From contig BQKZ01006392.1 of assembly GCA_036244855.1 (NCBI GenBank), positions 29,845-40,649 on the forward strand: DNA of 10,805 bases. The letters are read 5' to 3'. The DNA is from Temnopleurus reevesii. Lineage: Eukaryota > Echinodermata > Echinoidea > Temnopleuroida > Temnopleuridae. The notes beneath the pieces were generated by a model. The model saw nothing but the letters and a program-made list of their open reading frames with translations, ran no database searches and was not told the origin of the DNA. Position 1 is the stretch's first letter; each line of letters begins with the position of its first letter. Made by a program: the position numbers and the translations under genes. Below, in pieces: positions 1 through 6,244 of this stretch.

Positions 1-474
1 GGGGGGGAGGGGGTGTGCGAGGGATATTTGTGAACAACAGTTTATGGAAGTGACGGTTTGTGAACATCAAAATTATGAACCAGAGCAACACAAATGAAAT
101 GTGGCTTGTGAAAGGAAATCTATGGAGGTCTGATAGGCAACGGTGACGATCTGTGATCGGGGTTGGGGGTTGACCAATGAATCAAACATGAAGTTTATTT
201 TAACACCTTTTAAAAAGGGTTTCGAAAGTGACTTTCTGTCATTTGGGGATTACGATTTCTTGGTCAAGAATCGGGACACATTTTGCTTAACAATTTGAAA
301 AAAAAACACTATCATGTATATTAGAACCCATTATGGGCGACATTGGGAGAGAAAAGAAAAATATACTGGTAGCACTTACCGAATGTCAATATTGTTGACA
401 AAGTTGATATTGGTCAATATACCTAACATGTGTACGCATTTTTTCTTAAAAAAAACAGTGACAAAGCAGAAGGT
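1..474. other. Gene-free AT-rich stretch
   Basis: No coding region or RNA gene can be supported here. The sequence opens with a G-rich run (GGGGGGGAGGGGG). The decamer TTTGTGAACA occurs twice close together, at 27-36 and 57-66, but no longer repeat unit could be built from it. The rest is A/T-rich with short homopolymers. Confidence 0.6.
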
Positions 475-700
475 GTAGAAAATGTTGAGGCATGGATAGG
501 GCGACATGTGCAGATCCAGGATTTTGAGACCCCGGGGTTCCAGCGATCTGAAATTCTGCGCCCCCCCCCCCCCCCTTGAGAAGCTGACAAGGGGAAAAAG
601 AAGAAATGTCATCGCCTCGAATTTGTGGCCCATCTTAGCTAATTTTGCTCCCTTTTACCCATTTGGCGCCCCACTCATTGGGGGGTACGAAACGGTAACT
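475..700. repeat. C-homopolymer, GC-palindrome repeat-like block
   Basis: This block stands out from its AT-rich surroundings. It contains the perfect palindrome ACCCCGGGGT (529-538), flanked by CAGATC (511-516) and GATCTG (545-550) as inverted arms. A run of 15 C follows at 561-575, and then a CCCC-N7-GGGGGG hairpin at 669-685. Short open frames cross it on both strands (506-715 plus, 376-633 minus), but they only read through the homopolymer as poly-Pro or poly-Gly and are not credible genes. The texture resembles dispersed repeats of marine deuterostome genomes; that is an impression, and no family can be named. No flanking duplication was found. Confidence 0.35.
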
Positions 701-1396
701 AATATATGCACTTGACTTTATCAAGACAATCATAATTAAAAAAAAAAACATGTTTCTTCCCTATAATCGTACGAGGTCCACCAGAAATAAGCCAGTGCAG
801 ATCAAAATAAAGATGTGAATTAATATGCATGCGCAGATGATCGTGGGAGAGCAATGTGCAGTATGTTCTGGTTTGTAATCAACTTGTTCCAAACTACTTC
901 CGAAATATATTGAAAACAAAAATGGCGTTTAATAGGCGAATTTACTAATAGATGCAAAAAATATATAGTCACTAAGGTTGCTAGAACCCGAAAGCTTGCT
1001 CAAACCTTGCCCGACATAGCAACAACTAATGTATACAAATTATGTTATTACTGCTTGAATGGAGATTGTTTACTTTGTCCCAGTCCTTTGTCCGTTATTT
1101 TTTTATATTTCTGGAAGATAAGAGTGGTTGTGTATTCTAAAGGCGCAGAAAGGGAGGGGACCCGAAAATCGTTGAAATATTATAATGTAGGTGTTCATCC
1201 CCTCTTTTATTTAGTGCGGAGTAATTTGTAAATTTCCTTAGTCTGCGATTAGGAAGGTGATACTCATGGCGTCCCTTGCAATAGCTCAGTACATGTGTGA
1301 ACACCCATTGCAGATTGTAAATATTACACTAAATACACAGCCCTCTATTTTCATATCCTCTACATTCCAAGACATCTGTGGTCTTTGTAAAACACA
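701..1396. other. Gene-free intergenic stretch
   Basis: Nothing beyond A-tracts and chance open frames was seen. The 74-codon frame at 1007-1231 has no recognisable domain, no repeat relationship and no splice context that would support it. Confidence 0.55.
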
Positions 1397-1400
1397 TATG

Positions 1401-1526
1401 GGGCCTGTAACATAAAAGAGATACGATAAATTGAAAATTAATCGTATCTCTGTGGTACACGGTTTGCCATAGACTTACGATTAATATTTATCGTAAGTTC
1501 AATTGCATCTTTTATGTTACAGGCCC
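1401..1526. mobile_element. MITE, GGGCCTGTAACATAAA family, copy 1
   Basis: A 126-bp element with perfect 19-bp terminal inverted repeats: GGGCCTGTAACATAAAAGA at 1401-1419 and its reverse complement at 1508-1526. ATG directly flanks both sides (1398-1400 and 1527-1529), consistent with a 3-bp target duplication. Inside, two further hairpins fill almost the whole interior: GAGATACGAT pairs with ATCGTATCTC, and ACTTACGATTAAT pairs with ATTTATCGTAAGT. A single strand would therefore fold into a three-stem, T-shaped structure. The interior CACGGTTTGCCATA.ACTTACGATT is shared, slightly diverged, with the copies at 7126 and 7303. It has no coding capacity and would depend on a transposase supplied elsewhere. 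A 3-bp duplication and G/C-rich termini would fit PIF/Harbinger, but this is inference. Confidence 0.85.
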
Positions 1527-1535
1527 ATGGAATCA

Positions 1536-1607
1536 CATAGACCGATTTTCTGGATATGAATAGATTCAAATTTGTGCACGTTTCTTGCAAACGAACGTCG
1601 TTACGCC
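1536..1607 (-). mobile_element. Terminal fragment of ~290-bp element (copy D)
   Basis: The sequence begins ATAGACC, then has ATTCAAATTT, a TTTCTTG.CAAACG segment and more. Read on the plus strand it matches the reverse complement of the right end of the element at 1611-1906 (ATAGACCAGTATCTG, then CTCAAATTT, then CTTCTTTGTCAAACG). It is therefore a short minus-oriented terminal piece. It is diverged and its inner limit is uncertain. It sits directly between the MITE at 1401-1526 and the full copy at 1611. Confidence 0.45.
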
Positions 1608-1610
1608 GTT

Positions 1611-1906
1611 ATAGACCAGTTTCGTAACGTATTCAAATTTATTTACGTCTGCCCCAAATCAAACTATGTCTTCCTCAGTCAGAAAATAATGGGAGCACAA
1701 TAGTCAGAATGCTACTTGCATACATAAACGTTGCTAGGTTGGACAAACATTGTAGCTTGACCAACCTAGCAACAAGCACTGTGTGCTTATCCACATTCCT
1801 TCTATTGAAATGCCATTATTTGATAGCAGATGAACAGTTAGTTCGTCATTGTGCGTTTGACAAAGAAGCGCGAATAAAATTTGAGTACATTCAGATACTG
1901 GTCTAT
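1611..1906 (+). mobile_element. Non-autonomous DNA transposon, ~290-bp family, copy A
   Basis: Terminal inverted repeats begin ATAGACCAGT at 1611 and end ACTGGTCTAT at 1906. The similarity continues inward through a CAAATTT block for about 35 bp with mismatches. The interior holds a tight hairpin, CTAGGTTGG / CCAACCTAG, around 1734-1770. A diverged direct copy lies at 2033-2316, sharing the ends, the GGTTGGACAAACATTGTAGC hairpin and the TTTGACAAAGAAGCG block. The open frame 1709-1912 is not a gene; its aligned counterpart in copy B is not kept open. No clear target duplication remains. The superfamily is unassigned. Confidence 0.7.
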
Positions 1907-1911
1907 TCTTA

Positions 1912-2026
1912 AACGCTTTCTTAACGTAATCAATGTTTTTTTTTTATGCAGACTTCTTTGTCAAATGAACAATGGTAAAATATTTACCCACCTAGCTGAT
2001 ACCAAATCTCAATAGAAGGAATGTGC
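1912..2026 (-). mobile_element. Inverted half copy of the ~290-bp element (copy C)
   Basis: The reverse complement of this stretch starts CACATTCCTTCTATTGA and runs through ATTTGACAAAGAAG and GATTACGTTAAG. It parallels the right halves of copies A and B (CACATTCCTTC.ATTGAAAT, TTTGACAAAGAAGCG, CATTACGAAAG). It is a minus-oriented, right-half-only copy lying tail-to-tail with copy A and head-on against copy B. An internal T(10) run at about 1935-1945 is specific to this copy. Whether it was truncated before or after insertion cannot be told from the sequence. Confidence 0.6.
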
Positions 2027-2032
2027 ATCATA

Positions 2033-2316
2033 ATAGACCAGTTTCGTAATGTATTCCAATTTTTTTTACGCTTGCCCCAAGACGAAGTATGTATTCAGCA
2101 ACCAGTAGATAATGAGAATTCAATAGTCAGAATGCAACTTACTGCCAGGTTGGACAAACATTGTAGCTTGACCAACCTCACAACAACTTCTGCTTGCTAT
2201 TCACATTCCTTCCATTGAAATAGGATTATTTCATATCAGGTGGACAAATAGTTTATTATTGTGTATTTGACAAAGAAGCGTGCATACAATTTGAATACAT
2301 TACGAAAGTCGTCTAT
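2033..2316 (+). mobile_element. Non-autonomous DNA transposon, ~290-bp family, copy B
   Basis: The left end ATAGACCAGTTTCGTAA.GT (2033) nearly repeats that of copy A. The right end is AGTCGTCTAT at 2316, which has a mutation compared with ACTGGTCTAT. The interior aligns with copy A across TAGTCAGAATGC, GGTTGGACAAACATTGTAGC, TGACCAACCT, TTGAAAT and TTTGACAAAGAAGCG. TA lies immediately outside both ends (2031-2032 and 2317-2318), which could be a 2-bp target duplication, but copy A does not show the same. The open frame 2021-2218 that enters it is a chance frame. Confidence 0.68.
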
Positions 2317-2318
2317 TA

Positions 2319-3250
2319 TACAGCGGTTGTTGCCGTTGAGACCTGCCGTTAGATTAGTTTATATTACACTACGTTCCACCAAAGCAGTTTATTGCCCTAG
2401 ATCTGAACGGGTCTGATAAAACATTGCAAATTTCAATGAAAATTCAAACAGCAGTTCAAATCCCATTATACATATAAGACACGTATTCCTAATAAGGTGC
2501 AATGATTGTTCCAGACCCCTTCAATAAATGCGTTTATTTTGAAGCGGGCTTGTAAAACCACCATGTTCTGGTGATGAACGCCCTTGATAAGCATCAATAG
2601 TTTAACCAAGGACTTTCGACAATGGACAGTTATCTGTTATGTAATGGATTCGCTAGCGTGTGACTTCCATTTTCAACTGAATAACATTCTTTTGATAGTT
2701 TTCTACTTTGATATCATGATAGTCCCAAGTCTGTTTTCACATATTGAAATTTAACAAATTGTGTGCGCAGAACGCAATAAATCAATTAAATTATGAAAAA
2801 CCAATGTGCAGTTCTTATTTACGACGAGCTATTATAGTATCATGTGTTTTACTTTGGAAAGGGTATATATATTTCAATAATAAGGCTGGATAGTGATTGA
2901 GTGACTATCACTTATGACCCAAGTCCTCATACTTTTCCAGAGATGCAAGATACATAGCATATATTGGTCATAAGTCTCTCGACGTTATTGAGGTTATCAT
3001 GTGTGTCCGGGATTTTCCGGTTCAGATAAAAGCATATTTTATATCATACAATCGTCTGCTTCTCAATTTTCCTGCTCCAAATATGAAGGATGTTGATTAA
3101 AAGTTATATTCTAAAACAGGACATCAGCAAACAAAAAGCAGGATAGGGCAACATGTTCCTTTGTCAATGAACAAATGCACATAAGTGGTTTAATTGTCAA
3201 ATCATCTGGATGTTCTCATCAAAATGCATGCATAATCAGGCGCAGGTGAC
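2319..3250. other. Gene-free stretch with minor hairpins
   Basis: No gene is supported. Two small structures were seen: an imperfect fold-back CTTCAATAAA / TTTATTTTGAAG at about 2519-2544, and a perfect 9-bp inverted pair CTTATGACC (2911-2919) / GGTCATAAG (2966-2974). The latter is preceded by a small hairpin GATAGT/ACTATC at 2889-2909. The pair and hairpin might be the remnant of a small fold-back element, but no ends or duplications could be fixed. Confidence 0.45.
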
Positions 3251-3251
3251 T

Positions 3252-3290
3252 ATCAATTCAATTCAATTCAATTAAATTCAATTCAATTTA
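3252..3290. repeat. ATTCA pentanucleotide microsatellite
   Basis: Six ATTCA-type units run from 3256 to 3285, the fourth being ATTAA, with partial units at both edges. On the minus strand this reads as a (TTGAA)n tail directly after AATAAATTGAATTG. Confidence 0.9.
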
Positions 3291-3490
3291 TTGATTTTCA
3301 ATCCACAAAACAAAGGATTATTATCATTCAAAAACATAACAAACAAAATAAACAAGCAAACATAAAACATAAACATGACATAATCATGACATCCAAGGAA
3401 CAATAGCATTAATCGTCCATCTGTAAAAGGGTCCTTGGTCCAACTTAGTAGCAAACACAAAAATGTAGAGCTCGCTTTGAACAAAGATTA
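3252..3490 (-). mobile_element. Possible 3' end of a LINE, minus strand
   Basis: Read on the minus strand, this region runs from a pyrimidine-rich, non-repetitive stretch into AATAAA and then a TTGAA pentanucleotide tail. Several non-LTR clades (CR1/L2 and RTE types) end in short tandem tails rather than poly(A), so a 5'-truncated LINE end is a reasonable reading. The 68-codon minus frame at 3278-3484 shows no reverse-transcriptase or endonuclease motif and is probably untranslated 3' sequence. The left edge (3490) is a guess. A plain microsatellite in unique DNA is the alternative. Confidence 0.3.
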
Positions 3491-3611
3491 AAACCTATGC
3501 CGATGGCTTGTGAAGATCAGCCGTTTTTACATATATTGACGATTTATCTAAACTAGAATTTGAGTAAACGGCTGTTTTCATCTTCAAGTACTTAGGTCGA
3601 TCACTTAACTC

Positions 3612-3662
3612 ATTTGCAAATCCCTGATAGGAGCAATTTGTGATTGGACAATCGTCACGTGA
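3612..3662 (+). promoter_or_regulatory. Candidate TATA-less promoter: octamer, CCAAT, E-box
   Basis: Three canonical sites lie within 51 bp. They are the palindromic octamer-like ATTTGCAAAT (3612-3621), an inverted CCAAT box ATTGG (3643-3647) embedded in GATTGGACAATC, and a full palindromic E-box TCACGTGA (3655-3662). The spacing of about 8 bp between the CCAAT and CACGTG sites resembles NF-Y plus USF/TFE-type promoters known in animals. No TATA box was seen. GCCGCC at 3671-3676 follows. The strand is taken from the splice donor 200 bp downstream. Site identity is by motif only. Confidence 0.45.
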
Positions 3663-3664
3663 TG

Positions 3665-3858
3665 TGCAACGCCGCCAGATTAAAACTTTATTCCTACTGT
3701 ACTCTTGAAACCTTGAAGTATGTTGTCTCATCGGCAGCCATTGCTACCTCGGTGATTGACATCGTTCTGGAATTTACTAAATTGTGTTTTGTGGTCTGTG
3801 TCTTAAGCATTTCTATTGCTTCGATGATTATCTTGTCAAGTGAGAAACTCTAAACATG
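3665..3858 (+). other. Candidate first exon, probably 5' untranslated
   Basis: The stretch lies between the candidate promoter and a strong splice donor, ATG|GTAAGT, with the cut after 3858. The transcript start is unknown, so the left edge is only the end of the E-box. The frame that would join the open frame of the next exon has stops at 3804 and 3825 and no ATG after them. The exon would therefore be 5' leader. A 63-codon hydrophobic frame (ATG 3662 to TAA 3853) ends 5 nt before the donor. Its ATG overlaps the E-box, so it may not be in the transcript at all. If it is transcribed it would be an upstream frame or a tiny membrane peptide. Confidence 0.4.
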
Positions 3859-4241
3859 GTAAGTAAAACAAAAAGTTGATCAATTTTAACTAGACTTCAA
3901 AATCGCTGTGTATGAAGAAATAGGTAATGTGATGTTTTATAAAACTTGATGTCGTATGTTGTCTGGAAATAGTTGTGTCATATGCAGCACATCCTCTACT
4001 GGGAACCTAAATGATTACTTAAGGGAAGATTTATCTGCTATGCAAAACTAGAGAATATATTCAGGAATTCAAATGCAGTGTAAATTTGCGTGAAGTTAGG
4101 AGGTTAATTTAGAGGACACGTTGTCTTTTAATGAACCCGAGAAGGCAGCTGAATACAGAAAAATAATATGATCTATTCACAAAGTCCATATCACATACAC
4201 GGTGCCAGCAAATTGATGTGGTTATTTTGTTTCTATTTCAG
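3859..4241 (+). other. Candidate intron 1 (383 nt)
   Basis: The interval starts GTAAGT (3859-3864) and ends with a pyrimidine-rich acceptor, TTTGTTTCTATTTCAG (4226-4241). It is AT-rich, carries no repeat family seen elsewhere in the window, and is a normal size for an invertebrate intron. The pairing of these two sites is inferred from their quality and spacing, not from a transcript. Confidence 0.5.
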
Positions 4242-4252
4242 TATGCCAGAGT

Positions 4253-4363
4253 ATGTTCCAGTCGATGTTTTATGAAGATAATGACCCACTAGACTGTTGG
4301 CTCGTGGACGTTGCACCAAATAAGGCCTTTGAAGAGGACGTCGACGACGACGACTGCATCAAG
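4253..4363 (+). CDS. First coding exon of an unrecognised split gene (partial)
   Basis: The exon spans 4242-4363 (122 nt), between a strong acceptor (TTTCTATTTCAG) and a strong donor (AAG|GTGAGT). Of the three frames only one stays open, and the donor falls exactly on a codon boundary. I place the start at ATG 4253, which has A at -3 (AGTATGT). An earlier ATG at 4243 has T at -3 after splicing and opens only a 10-codon frame ending in TGA. The 37 visible residues begin MFQSMFYEDNDPLDCWL and end in an acidic stretch EEDVDDDDCIK. There is no signal peptide. Acidic, Asp-rich N-termini occur in many nuclear and cytosolic proteins, so no function is proposed. The next exon should start in phase 0; I could not identify it, and transposons fill the following kilobases. 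The coding could begin upstream by alternative splicing. Confidence 0.5.
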
Positions 4364-4471
4364 GTGAGTTTTATTATGCATGTTCAATATTATAAATGTT
4401 ATGTTATGCTATTGCAAGAATGTTTGGCGTTTTCATAATGAGACATCCCAACCGAAAATTGTCTTCCCTAT

Positions 4472-4733
4472 GCCCCAGTCACATAGGTCCCCGTAAGCAA
4501 CAGGATTTAACACGACTCTTTGTTTGCAGACAGTTAATGCCCCGGTTACATAGGACCCCGGAAGCAACACGATTCACCCCGACTCTTTGTTAATTCACAG
4601 TTAACTGCCTCAGAACAACTAGTCGGGGTGAATCGTGTTGCTTCCGGAGTCCTATGTGACCAGGGCTTAACTGTCAACTGAACAAAGAGTCGTGTTGAAT
4701 CGTGTTGCTCTCGGGCCTCTATGTGACTGGGAC
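4472..4733. mobile_element. MITE of GCCCCGGTCACATAGG family, outer copy with insertion
   Basis: The left arm (GCCCCAGTCACATAGG, then GTAAGCAACAGGATT and ACACGACTCTTTGTT) pairs with a right arm ending TATGTGACTGGGAC at 4733. CTAT flanks both sides exactly (4468-4471 and 4734-4737), a 4-bp target duplication. The copy is interrupted in its core by the inner element at 4538-4666. Removing that insertion and one TTAA restores the palindromic core GACAGTTAACTGTC. The arms differ at several sites from the inner copy and use ACACGACTC instead of ACCCCGACTC, so this looks like an older or separate subfamily. It lies in the putative intron after the exon ending at 4363. Confidence 0.82.
4538..4666 (-). 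mobile_element. MITE of GCCCCGGTCACATAGG family, inner nested copy
   Basis: Arms of roughly 54 bp face each other: GCCCCGGTTACATAGGACC from 4539, and its inverted match ending GTCCTATGTGACCAGGGC at 4666. Both then cover AAGCAACACGATTCACCCCG. The core contains CAGTTAACTG (4598-4607). TTAA lies directly outside both ends (4534-4537 and 4667-4670). Orientation is called minus because the asymmetric core sequence reads in reverse relative to the copy at 7581-7710. It has no coding capacity. A TTAA duplication is typical of piggyBac and Kolobok elements, but the CTAT duplication of the outer copy warns against a firm assignment. Confidence 0.88.
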
Positions 4734-4737
4734 CTAT

Positions 4738-5350
4738 TTGGTTCTCCTTAGTACTTTTTTTATGGTGAATTGTTTCCTGGTTTTTTCTCGACAGACATCT
4801 TTTTGAAGAAAAAAAATCAGAAATACATTTTAAAACATTTTTTCTTTTGCCCAAAGACAGAGAGCATTGCCACTCAAACATATAGCATGCCCCATATTTC
4901 AGAAGGAAGCTAGCTGGTGCTACTAATTTTCCAGGAAAGCATGAATATCTCCATTCGTTTGTGTGTTCTGGACACTGTTGGAAGAATCCCCTTTTATTTT
5001 CATTGTCCTACATGAATTGAGTGCAATAAACAACTTCCGCGAGGTTCATTCTTGTTTGTTCCAGGCACTTTTTGTATTCGGCTGTTGGAAAAAAAAAATA
5101 ATCAAGGCGAAAGTCAGTATGCAATTTGCATACTTCAACGGATACTACATTATGAAAGTAGTCTTTGGATTTTACAGATCGGTTCTCCTCTCCCAATAAT
5201 TTACAGAAATCAGAAAATAAAGTATTCCTGTGCTATCAAAAAATAATCAAGCAGTAATAATGATAATACTAATGACAACTGAATACACCGCATTTATAAT
5301 GTGCTTAATAGATTAAAAAAAGAATATGTTTCATAACTTGTCTTTTTTAG
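4738..5350. other. Unassigned stretch, no supported exon
   Basis: Several short frames overlap on both strands (4963-5199 plus, 5008-5196 minus, 5052-5246 plus), which argues against any being a gene. A possible acceptor TTGGATTTTACAG sits at about 5165-5177. It would give a phase-0 continuation of only 23 codons before a TAA (5244-5246), with AATAAA at 5216. That makes it a weak candidate terminal exon for the gene at 4253 and I do not call it. A and T homopolymers are frequent. Confidence 0.4.
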
Positions 5351-5497
5351 TTAAAGGTCCTCTATTATGGCAATATATGTTGACTTGTGGTGATCTATAC
5401 AACCCTTAACATCACCGTAGTGGGTGGGAGAGCCCCTAAATGTATCCCATATATTTCATAATAATTTTTCTTCATTTTAATGAGGTAATTTGGGAAC

Positions 5498-5580
5498 GCC
5501 CCTAAAAATTATCTTCATATGCAGCTGGTGTATATGACCTCATATACACCCATCTGAATGAGAAGAGAATGTGTAGGGGC
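5498..5580. repeat. Palindromic fold-back with perfect 11-bp inner stem
   Basis: GGTGTATATGA (5527-5537) and TCATATACACC (5540-5550) are perfect inverted repeats separated by two bases. The pairing continues outward imperfectly to GCCCCTA at 5498 and TAGGGGC at 5580, giving arms of about 40 bp. A direct relative, GCCCCTAAATG, occurs upstream at about 5432. It probably belongs to a fold-back transposon. Confidence 0.65.
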
Positions 5581-5803
5581 ATTTGTGGGTATCCCTTGAA
5601 GGGGATCTTATTTGATTTACAAAAGATACTAGTATGTACTTACACCTGACCTGAACACACTTTGAATCATTCCCCTATTGATAAAATTGNCTATTCTTAT
5701 ACTATGTACAAAATCCCAATCTAATATGATGAGTAACTTTTAAATGGAAAATAAAAATCTGATCATCCATTTGCATCTCGGTCAGTTGCAAAAATTGTTT
5801 TGA

Positions 5804-5825
5804 ATTTTGGAGCCGGCTCCAAAAT
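5804..5825. repeat. Perfect 22-bp palindrome
   Basis: The sequence reads ATTTTGGAGCC from 5804 to 5814 and GGCTCCAAAAT from 5815 to 5825, a perfect palindrome with no spacer. It lies inside the possible TTAA element. It could be a cruciform tip of that element or a dimeric protein-binding site; nothing in the sequence decides between them. Confidence 0.75.
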
Positions 5826-5980
5826 AGATCATTGTTAGGCTGATTATAAATGTTCATATTATAGCACATCTTCAATATAAATAGATTTGTGGTTAGTTAC
5901 AATTGCTATTTATCTTTTGCATAGCACTGTATTCATGAAAAGTCAGATTTTAGTTTGCAAAAGTCTTACTCTACCTTTAA

Positions 5981-6062
5981 GCCCCGGTCACATATGACCC
6001 CGGAAGCAACACGATTCACCCCGACTCTTTGTTCTTAGGCAGTTAACTGTGTGACCGGGGCT
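5981..6062 (+). mobile_element. MITE of GCCCCGGTCACATAGG family, deletion derivative
   Basis: The left arm is complete and close to the other copies (GCCCCGGTCACATATGACC, CCGGAAGCAACACGATTC, ACCCCGACTCTTTGTTCT), and the CAGTTAACTG core is present at 6040-6049. The right arm is reduced to TGTGACCGGGGCT. TTAA flanks both sides (5977-5980 and 6063-6066). Relative to the copy at 7581-7710, the missing segment runs between two TGTG tetramers, one just after the core and one in the right arm. About 48 bp appear to have been lost by an internal deletion. Orientation matches the 7581 copy. Confidence 0.85.
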
Positions 6063-6066
6063 TTAA

Positions 6067-6244
6067 GTTTCACAAAACATGCCCCAAATTCAGTATCGTG
6101 ACATCGCTTGGATTCGAGGGAACGTTTGATCGTTCATTGTCAAGGGGCTAGGGGCCTCGCCGATAAGTTTGTTTGTTGCCTCGTATATTTTGCAGCATTA
6201 TAGGGGCATTCAAACCACATTGAATTACCACAATTCTGACATCA
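6067..6244. other. Unassigned spacer
   Basis: No gene or clear repeat was seen. The short plus frame at 6169-6354 runs into the fold-back element that follows and is not a gene. Confidence 0.5.

Larger units (their letters stand above)
5351..5980. mobile_element. Possible ~620-bp non-autonomous TTAA element
   Basis: TTAAAGGT opens at 5351 and its complement ACCTTTAA closes at 5980, so TTAA could be the target duplication and AGGT...ACCT the ends. The recognisable terminal inverted repeat is only about 8 bp including the TTAA. The interior is rich in fold-backs (5498-5580 and 5804-5825) and in repeated GCCCCTA motifs, and has no coding capacity. One base is ambiguous (n at 5690). The boundaries could be chance. 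Confidence 0.3.

Noticed and set aside
3662..3853. 63-codon hydrophobic frame as a small membrane protein gene
   Set aside because: Its ATG overlaps the E-box, so it is probably upstream of the transcript start. It has no ribosomal or homology support.
3856..4291. Coding start at the ATG that ends the first exon (3856-3858)
   Set aside because: Spliced to 4242 in that frame it meets TAG after 17 codons, while another exon frame is fully open.
4546..4881. Minus-strand frame sharing the peptide SHRTPEATRFTPT with the frame at 7655-8038
   Set aside because: The shared peptide is only the translation of the GCCCCGGTCACATAGG MITE arm. Both frames run out of the element into unrelated sequence.
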